DNA of 64,000 nucleotides from Glycomyces terrestris (GCF_003933745.1 NZ_RSEB01000004.1:124001-188000); one strand, 5' to 3'. Shown: positions 17,630 to 26,113, counted from the stretch's first letter. The notes: generated from the letters alone by a model not told the origin. A program made the numbers and translations.

Positions 17630-18751
17630 TCATTCGCGGGGGAGGAGCGGGTCGGCGAGGACGAAGGCGGCGTCGGGGTCGCCGGGGGCGATGAAGTCGA
17701 GGAGGCGGGTGCCTTCGTCGAGGACGGCCGCGGCGTCGTCGTCGCTCAGCGGCCGGGTGGGGGTCGCGGTCAGGGTCGCGCCGGCGACCGTCCAGGTGCC
17801 GGCCGCGAAGCCGTCGACGAGGAGCATCGGAATGCCGCCGGAGGCGCCGGTCGCGAAGCGCTTGCGGTCCTCGTCGCTGATGACGCGGGTGCGGTCGCGG
17901 TGCCCGAGGAGGGCGTTGTCGAACGCGGGCAGGAACCGCACCGGCGCGGGCCGGTCGGCGTCGGCGACCGCGCCGTCGGGCAGGTCGAGCAGTTCGGCGC
18001 CGTCCTCGCTCCGGTAGGTCCGCAGCGTGCGCCGCATGGTCTCGACGGGTTCGCGGAGCTTCGTCAGGCCCGACCACGCCTGGACGTCCATGACGGTCGC
18101 GGGCCCGAACGCGGCGAGGTAGCGCCGGATCAGGGTCTCCAGGTCGCGTCCGGTGCGCATGGGGACGCCGGTCTGCTCCTCGGCGAGGCTGACGGCGACG
18201 TTGCTGGGATGGCGCCAGCCGCCCCAGGCGCCGTTCTGCGGGGCGTGCGTCAGGGCGGTGGCGGCCTCGACGGCGTCGGCGAGCCGGCCGGCGTGCCGCC
18301 CGGGGTACCGCTCGGCGAGGAGCTTCCCGAACGCCTTGCGGGTCAGGGTCTTCCCGGCGAGGAGGGCGCGGCCGGCGCGGGTGAGCTCGTCGAGGTCGAG
18401 CCCGTCGATCTCGGCGGCGTAGTACGGGGACTTGAGGGCGGTCGCGACGACGGGCTGCACGGTGGGCCGCAGCCAGGCGTAGTCGGCCGCCGAGGAGAGG
18501 TGCACGGTCCGCCGCAGCGTCAGCGACCGCACCACCGACCCGTTCCGCAGGAGCGCGGCGAGGTCGTCGTGCGCGAACGCCGCCAGCCGCGTCCACAGTC
18601 CGATGTAGGGGCTGTTGGGGTGCTGGCCCTGCATCGCGACGAGGTGCTCGACCGCGTCGAGGGGCGCGAGCGGGGCCCGCTCGTCGAGGTGCTGGCGGGC
18701 GAGGAGGGTGCGGTTGAGGGCGCGGGTGCTGATGACGGACACGCCAGCCAT
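17630..18751 (-). CDS. Winged-helix DNA-binding domain protein (HTH_42/YcaQ-like family)
   Basis: A 373-residue member of the winged-helix domain family found next to the YcaQ/AlkX group. LARQHLDERAPLAPLDAVEH then LVAMQGQHPNSPYIGLWTRL is its N-terminal signature, and RSLTLRRTVHLSSAADYAWLRP and WSGLTKLREPVE occur in the middle. The C-terminal barrel region holds VRFLPAFDNALLGHRDRTRV and GTWTV. YcaQ relatives repair DNA interstrand crosslinks; I see no catalytic motif that assigns this activity to this protein. It is a single gene. Confidence 0.85.
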   Translation of the reverse strand: MAGVSVISTRALNRTLLARQHLDERAPLAPLDAVEHLVAMQGQHPNSPYIGLWTRLAAFAHDDLAALLRNGSVVRSLTLRRTVHLSSAADYAWLRPTVQPVVATALKSPYYAAEIDGLDLDELTRAGRALLAGKTLTRKAFGKLLAERYPGRHAGRLADAVEAATALTHAPQNGAWGGWRHPSNVAVSLAEEQTGVPMRTGRDLETLIRRYLAAFGPATVMDVQAWSGLTKLREPVETMRRTLRTYRSEDGAELLDLPDGAVADADRPAPVRFLPAFDNALLGHRDRTRVISDEDRKRFATGASGGIPMLLVDGFAAGTWTVAGATLTATPTRPLSDDDAAAVLDEGTRLLDFIAPGDPDAAFVLADPLLPRE

Positions 18752-18780
18752 TAAACCGCCCGCCGTCCACGCCGGGGCGT

Positions 18781-19635
18781 CTAGTCGGCCGTCCAGACGC
18801 AGCCGCCGATGAAGTGGACGCCGGCGTCGCCCTCCTCGACGGTGATCGATCCCTGCTCACCGCCGGGGACGTACTCGTAGCCGATGTCGTCCCCGAGGGC
18901 CATGGTGAACCCGGAGAGGCGGAACGCGTAGCAGCCGTCGAGGTCGGAGGCGTCCGTCGCGTACGCGCTGGGCGGGATCTCGGTGCCGGCCTCCCAGACG
19001 CCGTCCCCGTATTCGCCGTCGGCGTCGGCGAGGTTGTCGGGCCCGGCGGGGCGCCAGGAGCAGCTGCCGGCGAACTCGATCTCGGCGTCGGTGTCCAGGA
19101 CGGTGATGCGCCCGGGGGAGAGGCCGACGACGGTGAGTTCACCGAGGACCTCCTCCCCGGAGCGCCGTTCGGCGGTGCAGTAGGCGTCGGTGTCGCCGCC
19201 CTGGGTCGCGTACGTGCCGGGGGCGATGTCCGCCCCGACCTGCCAGACGCCGGCCTCGAACCCGGACGGGTCCACAGGGGACTCCGAGACTGAGGGCGAC
19301 GGCGTCTCGACGTCCTGCCCGTAGGTGGTGTACGGCCGCTCGTCGGTGGCGATCCAGACGATCGCGACGGTCGCGGCGATCGTGCCGAGGCCGCTGAAGA
19401 ACCCGCCGGCGGCCGTGCTGCGGTTGGTGGCGAGGCCGGTGCAGGCCCAGGCGAGGCCGATCGCGCCGAAGACGACGGCGACCGCGGCCCCGATCCACGC
19501 GACGTTGAGGCCGAACGGCAGCCAGAGGAGCGCGAACGAGCACATCCCGATGGCGAGCGAGGCCGTGCCGAGGCCGTTCTGCGGCGGGCGGTCGCCTTGG
19601 GGTGCAACGGGAGCGTCGGTGAAAGGGTCGAGCAT
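18781..19635 (-). CDS. Membrane-anchored protein with two repeated extracellular beta domains
   Basis: A 284-residue protein. Two or three membrane segments (about residues 22-45, 50-72 and 80-100) resemble DUF4190. They are followed by an extracellular part with two similar units: GVWQVGADIAPGTYATQGGD (about 130-205) and GVWEAGTEIPPSAYATDASD (about 210-284). Each has a Cys pair and GxYxxxG-type strands. The second unit ends VHFIGGCVWTAD. The units resemble beta-sandwich repeats common in actinobacterial surface proteins. The ATG at 19635 is preferred over an upstream frame extension. Function unknown. Confidence 0.7.
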   Translation of the reverse strand: MLDPFTDAPVAPQGDRPPQNGLGTASLAIGMCSFALLWLPFGLNVAWIGAAVAVVFGAIGLAWACTGLATNRSTAAGGFFSGLGTIAATVAIVWIATDERPYTTYGQDVETPSPSVSESPVDPSGFEAGVWQVGADIAPGTYATQGGDTDAYCTAERRSGEEVLGELTVVGLSPGRITVLDTDAEIEFAGSCSWRPAGPDNLADADGEYGDGVWEAGTEIPPSAYATDASDLDGCYAFRLSGFTMALGDDIGYEYVPGGEQGSITVEEGDAGVHFIGGCVWTAD

Positions 19636-19707
19636 GAGGGTGTCCGGTTTCCGATCGAGGGGGTCCGCCCCCACCTTACCGCCGGACACCCGTCCGCACT
19701 GGACTCG

Positions 19708-20340
19708 TCAGCCGCGGCGCTTGTTGAACGTCAGGTGGGTGACGCCCGAAGGGGAGGAGACGGACTCGATCGCGAAGTCCTGTTCGAGCCCTTCGAGGCC
19801 GTCCCACAGGCGCACACCGCGCCCGAGGAGGATCGGGACGACGGCGACGTGCATGAAGTCGACGAGCCCGGCCTGGAGGAACTCGCGGATGACGGTGGCG
19901 CCGCCCCCGATGCGCACGTCGAGGCCGCCGGCGGCCTCGCGGGCGGCGGCGAGCGCGTCGGCGGGGGCGGCGTCGGTGAAGTGGAACGTCGTGCCGCCCT
20001 CCATCTCGATGGACGGCCGCTTGTGGTGGGTGAGGACGAAGACCGGGGTGTGGAACGGCGGGTTCGACCCCCACGGGCCCTTCCAGTCCGGGTCCTCGTG
20101 CCAGCCGGGGAAGCCGAACTTCCCGGCGCCCATGATCTCGGCGCCGATGCCGGGGTCGTGCTGGCGCACGAACGCGTCGTCGACGCCGGCGCTGCCGCCC
20201 TCCTCCCACCAGCGGGTGGTGAACATCCACTCGTGGAGGCGCTCCCCGGCGTGCCCGAAGAACGCGTCGCGGCTCGTTCCCTCCCCGGTGCCGAACCCGT
20301 CGAGCGAGACGGCGAAGTTGTGGACGCGGGCGAGTGACAT
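19708..20340 (-). CDS. Dihydrofolate reductase family protein (RibD_C-like)
   Basis: A 210-residue protein of the RibD C-terminal/DHFR-like fold. MSLARVHNFAVSLDGFGTGE is the family opening. FVLTHHKRPSIEMEGGTTFHF is the central strand region. DVRIGGGATVIREFLQAGLVDFMHVAVVP carries the GGG cofactor loop, and LGRGVRLWDGL is typical near the C-terminus. It is probably an NADPH-dependent reductase; the substrate is not known and it is not the housekeeping FolA. Confidence 0.88.
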   Translation of the reverse strand: MSLARVHNFAVSLDGFGTGEGTSRDAFFGHAGERLHEWMFTTRWWEEGGSAGVDDAFVRQHDPGIGAEIMGAGKFGFPGWHEDPDWKGPWGSNPPFHTPVFVLTHHKRPSIEMEGGTTFHFTDAAPADALAAAREAAGGLDVRIGGGATVIREFLQAGLVDFMHVAVVPILLGRGVRLWDGLEGLEQDFAIESVSSPSGVTHLTFNKRRG

Positions 20341-20415
20341 GGTCGGTGCTCCTTTGCTTCCCGGGCCGACGCGGATGCGGCCCGGCCTCCAGCGATCATC
20401 GCGGTCGGCCGCCGA

Positions 20416-20671
20416 GATGTCCAGCCACGCCCCGCGATGTCCAGCCACGCCCCGAACCCACCCGGGGGTCGGTCCCGCCGATCCGGCCGCGGCCCTCGGG
20501 ATGCCCCGAACCCGCCGGGGCGTCGGTGGCCGCCGGTCCGGCCGTGGCCCTCGTGATGCCTCGAACCCGCCCGGGCACCGGCCGCTGCCGATCCGGCCGC
20601 GGCCTTCGTGATTCTCCGAGCCCGCCCGGGGGTCGGCCGCCGCCGATCCCGCCGCGGCCTTCGCGATGCCC
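20416..20671. repeat. Intergenic tandem repeats (20-bp x2, then about 55-bp x4)
   Basis: Two 20-bp copies starting GATGTCCAGCCACGCCCCG (20416-20455) run into four imperfect units of 54-55 bp (20454-20671). Each long unit starts GA(A/G)CCC(G/A)CC and ends with GATGCC or a close variant. The repeats occupy about half of the 529-bp spacer between the divergent genes at 20340 and 20870. The unit is not a multiple of three in all copies and no ribosome binding site or conserved frame is seen, so it is non-coding. Confidence 0.8.
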
Positions 20672-20869
20672 TGCTCGGGCCTCGCGATGCCCCGCTCGGG
20701 CCGCTCCGGCACCGCCGTGATCCTCCGCGACGACGCGCACCCTGAAGCCGGCGGCTTCCGCCTCCCCTTCGCCGCCCGCCACCGAACCCCATGGGGCACA
20801 GCGGGACACAACCCGGCGTTCGCCCCCGCCGCCGCCCGTCCGACCGGGCCGATCCCATATCCTGACGCC

Positions 20870-21415
20870 ATGAGCGAACTCGAACGACTCACCCCGAAGG
20901 CCGCGAAACGCGGGCGCACGCTGATCGCGGCCCTGCTGGCACTCCCCGCGGTCCTCGCCCTCCTCGCGGCCGCCCCCGCCGCCGCCCAAGGCGCGACCGG
21001 CGCCGACCACTGCGTCGTCAACCTCGTGACCGACGAGGTCAGCTGCGCCGCCACCCAGGCCGCCGCCTTCGCCGAGGACCGCGCCGCCTCCGCCGACGCC
21101 GGCGTCCTCGCCGACACCACCCTCATCACCCTCTACGACCGCACCAACTACGACCCGGCCGGCGGCACCCGCTCCTTCGTCGCCACCGACCACACCTGCA
21201 CCGCCGCGTACTCCCCGGTCGAGTTCAGCGTCGACTACCTCGACGCCGCCGGCTGGAACAACCGCGCCAGCTCCGTCCGCACCTTCCGCCAGTGCGACAT
21301 CAAGCTCTGGGACACCGTGACGCTCTCCGGCGCCTCCTCCACCTGGATCGACGCCCTCGCCAACCTCGGCACCATCGGCTGGAGCAACCGCGCCGGCTCC
21401 TACCAGATCTCCTAA
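20870..21415 (+). CDS. Secreted beta/gamma-crystallin-like protein
   Basis: A 181-residue exported protein. The signal peptide covers about residues 14-40 (RTLIAALLALPAVLALLAAA, then PAAAQG). The mature part has Cys residues and two Greek-key-like stretches: TLITLYDRTNYDPAGG and the paired LDAAGWNNRASSVRTFRQCD and LGTIGWSNRAGSYQIS. The W(N/S)NRAxS motif is typical of bacterial crystallin-fold and peptidase-inhibitor-I36-like secreted proteins. A perfect terminator hairpin follows 7 bp after the stop. Confidence 0.7.
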   Translation: MSELERLTPKAAKRGRTLIAALLALPAVLALLAAAPAAAQGATGADHCVVNLVTDEVSCAATQAAAFAEDRAASADAGVLADTTLITLYDRTNYDPAGGTRSFVATDHTCTAAYSPVEFSVDYLDAAGWNNRASSVRTFRQCDIKLWDTVTLSGASSTWIDALANLGTIGWSNRAGSYQIS

Positions 21416-21421
21416 CCCGTC

Positions 21422-21449
21422 GCGGTGCCCGCCCACCGGCGGGCACCGC
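21422..21449 (+). terminator. Hairpin terminator after the crystallin-like gene
   Basis: A perfect 12-bp stem, GCGGTGCCCGCC / GGCGGGCACCGC, with a CACC loop. It lies immediately downstream of the stop at 21415. Its outer sequence resembles the terminator at 49145-49178. Confidence 0.75.
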
Positions 21450-21501
21450 CCCCCGCGAGACCGTCCGCACGCGCCGCGACCGCACCGACCGAAGGCACCG
21501 C

Positions 21502-21966
21502 ATGACCGAGACCACCATGGACGCCGTCGCCGCGGCCCTCGCCGCCGGACCCGAGGCACGCCGACGGCTCCTCGCGATCTGGAACGCCGCCGGACCCGAC
21601 GGCGACCCCCTCGTCCGGTGCACCCTCGCCCACCACCTCGCCGACCTCCACCCCGACCCCGCAGACGCCCTCACCTGGAACCGCCGCGCCCTCGACGCCG
21701 CCGACGCCCTCACCGACGACCACCTCGACGCCCACCACCCCGGCCTCCGCGCCGCCGGCCTCTACCCCTCGCTCCACCTCAACCTCGCCGAGGACCACCG
21801 CCGCCTCGGCGCCTTCACCGCCGCCGCACGCCACATCGAAGCGGCCCGCGCACACGCGCCCGCGCTGGCCGACGACCCCTACGGCCGCCTCGTGCGCGAC
21901 GCGATCGAACGAACCGCCGCGGCGATCGACCGCGGGGACAGCGCCCCGGCGGGCCGGGCCCGCTAG
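21502..21966 (+). CDS. Small TPR-like helical protein
   Basis: A 154-residue all-helical protein. The pattern DPADALTWNRRALDAADAL ... PSLHLNLAEDHRRLGAFTAA then ARHIEAARAHAPAL resembles two to three tetratricopeptide helices. Similar short proteins are common in actinomycetes without known function. The ATG at 21502 follows GAAGG. Its stop overlaps the stop of the convergent lipoprotein gene by 4 bp. Confidence 0.65.
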   Translation: MTETTMDAVAAALAAGPEARRRLLAIWNAAGPDGDPLVRCTLAHHLADLHPDPADALTWNRRALDAADALTDDHLDAHHPGLRAAGLYPSLHLNLAEDHRRLGAFTAAARHIEAARAHAPALADDPYGRLVRDAIERTAAAIDRGDSAPAGRAR

Positions 21967-22484
21967 CCCGCGGTGAACCGCACGATCGCCGTGCCGTCAC
22001 TGAGGTCGAGGAGTTCGAGCAGCACCTCGCCGCTGCCGGGCGCCTCCGCGGCGGGCGGCTCGCCCTCCACGATCCCGTAGCAGCTCGACGACATCCCCGT
22101 GGCGCTCAAGTACGTCGCGCAATACCCGCCCGAGAGCGAGCCGGTCCCGGTGCCGCCGCCGCCCTCCTTCACCAGCTCGATGCCGTCGCCGGCCACGGTC
22201 ACCTCGACCGTGAACTCCGCGAACTCGAACACCACCGGCTCACCGGACACCGCGACCTCGCACGAGCCGTCGTCGCACGCGGCGTAGTCGGTGCCATCCG
22301 CCGCGGTCGGCGCGGCCTCCTCCGTGGGGGCGGCCTCCGCCGACGCGCTCGCGGTGCCCGAGGCGTCCGCCCCGGCATCGGAACCCGGTTCGGGGCCCGG
22401 TTCAGCTCCGCACGAAGCGGTCGCGAAGGCGGCGAGCAGCACGAGGCCGCCCAACGGGCGCAGCGGAGCGGGCGAGAAGTCCAT
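21963..22484 (-). CDS. Putative lipoprotein, paralogue of 27398-27967
   Basis: A 173-residue protein with a type II signal peptide, LVLLAAFATASCGAEPGPEP (lipobox TASC, Cys about 25). A low-complexity Ala/Ser/Glu linker follows to about residue 65. The C-terminal domain runs CDDGSCEVAVSGEPVVFEFA, then a Gly-rich loop, SGGYCATYLSAT, and a final beta segment LLELLDLSDGTAIVRFTAG. The lipobox context CGAEP and the CxxxxCEV motif recur in the protein at 27398-27967. Function unknown. Confidence 0.7.
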   Translation of the reverse strand: MDFSPAPLRPLGGLVLLAAFATASCGAEPGPEPGSDAGADASGTASASAEAAPTEEAAPTAADGTDYAACDDGSCEVAVSGEPVVFEFAEFTVEVTVAGDGIELVKEGGGGTGTGSLSGGYCATYLSATGMSSSCYGIVEGEPPAAEAPGSGEVLLELLDLSDGTAIVRFTAG

Positions 22485-22610
22485 GCCCCGATGCTAGAAG
22501 CGAACCCCCGGGACCGGTCCCGCCGCACCGCACCCGGCCGGACGCGGCGGCCCCAACCGCCCCGGCGAACCGAAACACGTCGCCCCGCAACCGAAGCGAG
22601 CCGACCCCGG

Positions 22611-23291
22611 CTACCCGTCCGCCCTGCGCCGCAGCAGCGGCGGATTGAGCAAGGCCGCGTCCCCGCGCCGGTACAACCGCGCCGGCCGCCCCGGCTCGCC
22701 CTCCGTCACACCCCCGGTCGGGGACACGAACCCCGGCGTCGACGTCGCCTTGCGATGGAAGTTCCGCGGGTCCAGCGACTCCCCCCACACCGCCTCGTAC
22801 ACCTGCCGCAGCGCCGCGATCGTGAACTCCGGCGGGCAGAACGCCGCCGCCAACGGCGTGTACTCCAGTTTGGACCGCGCCCGCTCGACCCCGTCCTCCA
22901 AGATCTGGTCGTGGTCGAACGCCAATCCCAGCGCGCCCACCGGCCGCCACTCCGCCTCGGCCGCGTCCGTCCCCGCCACCGGCGCCGGCAGGTCCGGCAG
23001 CAGCGCCAGATACGCGACCGTGACCACCCGCCCGCGCGGGTCCCGGTCCGGCGCACCGTAACTCGCGAGCTGCTCCAAGTGCCCGCCCGGCCCGTCCAGA
23101 CCCGTCTCCTCGGCCAGCTCCCGCCGCGCCGCCGCCGCCAGATCCTCGTCCTCCCGCACGAAACCGCCGGGCAGCGCCCACCGGTCCACGTACGGCTCCT
23201 CCCCGCGCCGCACCAGCAGCACGTGCAGATCGCCCTCCCGGACCGTCAGCACCACCAGATCCACCGTGACCGCGAACACCGGATAACCCAT
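22611..23291 (-). CDS. NUDIX hydrolase with C-terminal winged helix (NrtR-like regulator)
   Basis: A 226-residue protein. The NUDIX box runs from Gly43 (GGFVREDEDLAAAARRELAE then ETGL) and keeps the catalytic REL-EE residues. The C-terminal region (about 150-215; FTIAALRQVYEAVWGESLDP) is the winged-helix part of NrtR/ADP-ribose-sensing regulators. The ATG at 23291 has AAGGTGG upstream; the GTG pair before it lies within that ribosome binding site. It is divergent from the SPFH and NAD-kinase-like genes, with two related palindromic sites in the spacer. I infer that it represses that operon and itself in response to an NAD-derived ligand. Confidence 0.85.
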   Translation of the reverse strand: MGYPVFAVTVDLVVLTVREGDLHVLLVRRGEEPYVDRWALPGGFVREDEDLAAAARRELAEETGLDGPGGHLEQLASYGAPDRDPRGRVVTVAYLALLPDLPAPVAGTDAAEAEWRPVGALGLAFDHDQILEDGVERARSKLEYTPLAAAFCPPEFTIAALRQVYEAVWGESLDPRNFHRKATSTPGFVSPTGGVTEGEPGRPARLYRRGDAALLNPPLLRRRADG

Positions 23292-23311
23292 TATCACCAC
23301 CTTGACGAAAA
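23291..23311. promoter_or_regulatory. Operator-like site 1 in the NUDIX/SPFH spacer
   Basis: Core TCACCACCTTGACGA (23294-23308). It matches the perfect palindrome at 23328-23342 at 11 of 15 positions, and the flanks TTATC and GA-rich sequence are shared too. It overlaps the start codon and ribosome binding site of the NUDIX gene. Confidence 0.5.
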
Positions 23312-23324
23312 CCTAGCACAGTCG

Positions 23325-23345
23325 TTATCGTCATCATGACGAGAA
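23325..23345. promoter_or_regulatory. Operator-like site 2 in the NUDIX/SPFH spacer
   Basis: TCGTCAT-C-ATGACGA (23328-23342) is a perfect 7-bp inverted repeat with a single central base. It lies 18 bp before the SPFH start codon and just upstream of its ribosome binding site. It is in direct orientation with site 1, with centres 34 bp apart. Confidence 0.6.
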
Positions 23346-23360
23346 AAGGAGGCCCTCCCG

Positions 23361-24362
23361 ATGGCCGATGTCACCCGACTCCTGTTCCTCCGCCACCTGC
23401 GCGGCACCCCCACCACCTGGATCCGCTACCAGCACAACGGCCGCTCCCGCCGCGAAGGCACCGGCCAGTCCTTCTGGTACCGCCCCCTGGTCGCCGTCCT
23501 CTCCGAAGTCCCCGTCGACGACCGCGAACTCCCCCTCATGTTCCACGCCCGCACCGCCGACTTCGCCGACGTCACCGTCCAGGCCACCGTCACCTACCGC
23601 ATCGCCGACCCCGCGCTGGCCGCCGCCCGCCTCGACTTCTCCGTCGACCCCTACCGCGGCCAGGCCCGCGCCCGCCCCCTCGACCAGGTCGCCACCCTCC
23701 TCACCGAGCTCGCCCAGCAGCCCGCCCTCGACCTCCTCGTCCGCGTCCCCCTCGCCGACGCCCTCACCCGCGCCATCACCGACGTCCGCGAGGCCGTCGC
23801 CGCCGCGCTCGCGGCCGACGCCCGCCTGAGCGAGGTCGGCGTCGAGGTCGTCAGCGCCCGCGTCGTCGCCATCCGCCCCGAGCCCGAGATGGAGCGATCG
23901 CTCCAGACGCCCACCCGCGAGGCCGTCCAGCAGGACGCCGACAAGGCCACGTACGCCCGCCGCGCCCAGGCCGTCGAGCAGGAGCGCGCCATCGCCGAGA
24001 ACGAGCTCCAGAACCAGATCGAGCTCGCCCGCCGCGAGCAGCAGCTCGTGGAACAGAAGGGCGCCAACGACAGGCGCCAGGCCGAGCTCACCGCCGCCGC
24101 GCAACTCGCAGCGGCCCAAGGCGAAGCGGAGAAGTCCCGCACGCTCGCCGCCGCCCACGCCGACCGCATCCGTGACGTCGGCGCCGCCGAGGGCGCGGCC
24201 GAGGCCGCCCGCATGGCCGCCTACCGCGACCTGCCCACCGAGGTCCTCCAGGCCCTCGCCATCCGCGAACTCGCCGGCCAGCTGCCGCAGATCAACCAGC
24301 TCACCATCACCCCCGACCTCCTCAGCGGGGCCCTGAGCCGGTTCGCGGACGGCCAGCGGTGA
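23361..24362 (+). CDS. SPFH (band 7/stomatin-prohibitin) domain protein
   Basis: A 333-residue protein without a clear transmembrane anchor. The SPFH core covers about residues 40-175 (VLSEVPVDDRELPLMFHART, VQATVTYRIADPALAAARLD and VGVEVVSARVVAIRPEPEME). A long coiled coil follows (about 190-280; AVEQERAIAENELQNQIELA, then RREQQLVEQKG). The end is the assembly helix PTEVLQALAIRELAGQLPQI. SPFH proteins form large membrane-associated rings. AAAAGGAGG precedes the ATG, and its stop overlaps the GTG of the NAD-kinase-like gene (GTGA). It belongs to a triad with that gene and the divergent NUDIX regulator. Confidence 0.88.
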   Translation: MADVTRLLFLRHLRGTPTTWIRYQHNGRSRREGTGQSFWYRPLVAVLSEVPVDDRELPLMFHARTADFADVTVQATVTYRIADPALAAARLDFSVDPYRGQARARPLDQVATLLTELAQQPALDLLVRVPLADALTRAITDVREAVAAALAADARLSEVGVEVVSARVVAIRPEPEMERSLQTPTREAVQQDADKATYARRAQAVEQERAIAENELQNQIELARREQQLVEQKGANDRRQAELTAAAQLAAAQGEAEKSRTLAAAHADRIRDVGAAEGAAEAARMAAYRDLPTEVLQALAIRELAGQLPQINQLTITPDLLSGALSRFADGQR

Positions 24363-25282
24363 GCGCGACCCTCGCCCCGCGCGTCGTGGTCGTCAGCCGC
24401 CCCAGCGAACTCGACGAACTGCTCGTGCGGCACGGCACCCGCGCCGCCGCCGAGCACTTCCTGCGCCAGCGCGGCCGCGACCTCGACGAGGCCACCGCCC
24501 GGCACGAGGCGCTCCAGCGGGCGCTGACCGCGGTGGACGCGGCGATCCCCGCCGACTGGCGCCGCGGCCGCGTCGACCGCGCCGACCTGCCGCGGTTCCT
24601 GTTCGGCCCCGAGGACGTCGTGGTCGCCGTCGGCCAGGACGGCCTGGTCGCCAACCTCGCGAAGTACCTCGACGGGCAGCCGATCGTCGGCGTCGACCCC
24701 GAGCCCGGCCGCAACGCCGGCGTCCTCGTCCGCTTCCGCCCCGCCGCCGTCGGCCCCGTCCTGCGGGCCGCGGCGGCGGGGGCCGCGGACCTGCGGCGCC
24801 TCACCATGGTCGCCGCCCGCCTCGACGACGGCCAGGAGATCCACGGCCTCAACGAGGTCTACGCCGGACACGCCACGCACCAGTCCGCGCGGTACCGGCT
24901 CGTCACCGCCCGCGGCCGCGAGGAGCGCCAGTCGTCCTCCGGCGTCGTGGTCGGCACCGGGACCGGCGCCACCGGCTGGATCCGCTCCATCAAGGCCCAC
25001 CGGCCGCCAGGTGCGGGCCAGCCCACCCGCGAGGGCCTGCCGCACCCGGACGAGCCGTGCCTGTCGTGGTTCGTGCGCGAGGCCTGGGCGTCGCCGGCCA
25101 CCGGCACCGACCTCGCCGACGGCGTCCTGCGCGCGGGGGAGGAGCTGCGGCTGGTCTGCGAGAGCGAGCGGCTCGTGGTCTTCGCCGACGGCCTCGAGTC
25201 CGACCGCCTCACCCTCACCTGGGGCCAGCAGGTCGCCATCGGCCTCTCCGACCGGCGCCTGCACCTCGTCGCCGGCGGGTGA
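24359..25282 (+). CDS. NAD(+) kinase-like protein
   Basis: A 307-residue protein of the NAD/diacylglycerol-kinase fold. The N-terminus (APRVVVVSRPSELDELLVRH) includes a helical region. VVVAVGQDGLVANLAKYLDG corresponds to the GGDG nucleotide motif, with GQDG instead of GGDG, and PIVGVDPEPGRNAGVLVRF follows. GVVVGTGTGATGWIRSIKAH corresponds to the C-terminal all-beta domain loop of NAD kinases. The changed motif means kinase activity is not certain. Translation is coupled to the SPFH gene by a 4-bp overlap. It probably acts on NAD or a related nucleotide at the SPFH assembly; that is inference. Confidence 0.75.
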   Translation: MSATLAPRVVVVSRPSELDELLVRHGTRAAAEHFLRQRGRDLDEATARHEALQRALTAVDAAIPADWRRGRVDRADLPRFLFGPEDVVVAVGQDGLVANLAKYLDGQPIVGVDPEPGRNAGVLVRFRPAAVGPVLRAAAAGAADLRRLTMVAARLDDGQEIHGLNEVYAGHATHQSARYRLVTARGREERQSSSGVVVGTGTGATGWIRSIKAHRPPGAGQPTREGLPHPDEPCLSWFVREAWASPATGTDLADGVLRAGEELRLVCESERLVVFADGLESDRLTLTWGQQVAIGLSDRRLHLVAGG

Positions 25283-25337
25283 GCGCGCCGACGCATCCCG
25301 TTACCGCCCTGCGGAACGCGGACGATACCGTGGGCCG

Positions 25338-26075
25338 ATGAACCGATTCGAAGGCAAAGTCGCCGTCATCACGGGTGGAGCGAAGGGCATCGGCGCGGCC
25401 TGCACGGCCCGCCTCGCGAGCGAGGGCGCGGCGGTGTACATCGCGGACGTCGACGAGGAGGCGGGGGAGCGGCTCGCCGCCGAGACCGCCGGGACCGTCC
25501 ACTTCAGGCGGTGCGACGCCTCCAGCGCCGCCGACTGGACGGCCCTGGCCGAGCACGCCCTCGCCGCCCACGGCCGCGTCGACGTCCTCGTCTCCAACGC
25601 GTTCGCGAGCGTCAACGGCGCGCCCCACGAACTCGCCGAAGCGGACTGGACCCTGACCCTCGACGTCACACTCAAGGCCACCTACCTCGGCGTCAAGGCC
25701 CTCATCGACCCGCTGCGCGCCGCGAAGGGCGCGGTCGTGGCCGTCTCCTCGGTCCACGCCCACCGCTCGCACCCCGGCTACACCGCCTACGCCGCCGCCA
25801 AGGGCGGGCTGAGCGCCCTCATCCGGCAGCTCGCCGTCGAGTACGCCCCCGACGTCCGCTTCAACTCGGTGGCCCCCGGCCCCATCCGGACCACGCACTG
25901 GGCGAACACCTCCGAGGCCGACATCGTGCGCGCCGGCGACGCCACCCTCATCGGCCGCATCGGCCGCCCCGACGAGGTCGCCGCCGCCGTCGCCTACCTC
26001 GCCTCCGACGAGGCCGGCTACGTGACCGGCGCCGAGCTCCCCGTCGACGGCGGCTGGCTCGCGTACAAGTCCTGA
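25338..26075 (+). CDS. SDR-family oxidoreductase
   Basis: A 245-residue classical short-chain dehydrogenase: VAVITGGAKGIGAA is the cofactor-binding motif, VDVLVSNAFASVNG replaces the usual NNAG, and Ser138, Tyr151 and Lys155 form the catalytic set (AVSSVHA ... YAAAKGG). APGPIRTTHW and GAELPVDGGWLA are typical C-terminal features. AlaAsp after strand 2 (YIADVD) suggests NAD preference. It begins 55 bp after the NAD-kinase-like gene on the same strand and could be the last gene of that transcript. The substrate is unknown. Confidence 0.9.
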   Translation: MNRFEGKVAVITGGAKGIGAACTARLASEGAAVYIADVDEEAGERLAAETAGTVHFRRCDASSAADWTALAEHALAAHGRVDVLVSNAFASVNGAPHELAEADWTLTLDVTLKATYLGVKALIDPLRAAKGAVVAVSSVHAHRSHPGYTAYAAAKGGLSALIRQLAVEYAPDVRFNSVAPGPIRTTHWANTSEADIVRAGDATLIGRIGRPDEVAAAVAYLASDEAGYVTGAELPVDGGWLAYKS

Positions 26076-26081
26076 CGCCGA

Positions 26082-26113
26082 GGCGCGCCCCCGGACCCGC
26101 GCCGGGGGGCGCC
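26082..26113 (+). terminator. Hairpin terminator after the SDR gene
   Basis: A 12-bp GC-rich stem with one bulge (GGCGC-G-CCCCCGG / CCGGGGGGCGCC) and a 7-nt loop. It starts 6 bp beyond the stop codon. Confidence 0.55.

Noticed and set aside
20454-20671. CRISPR-like or attachment-site array.
   Set aside because: Units of about 55 bp follow each other without unique spacers, and no cas gene or integrase is nearby.
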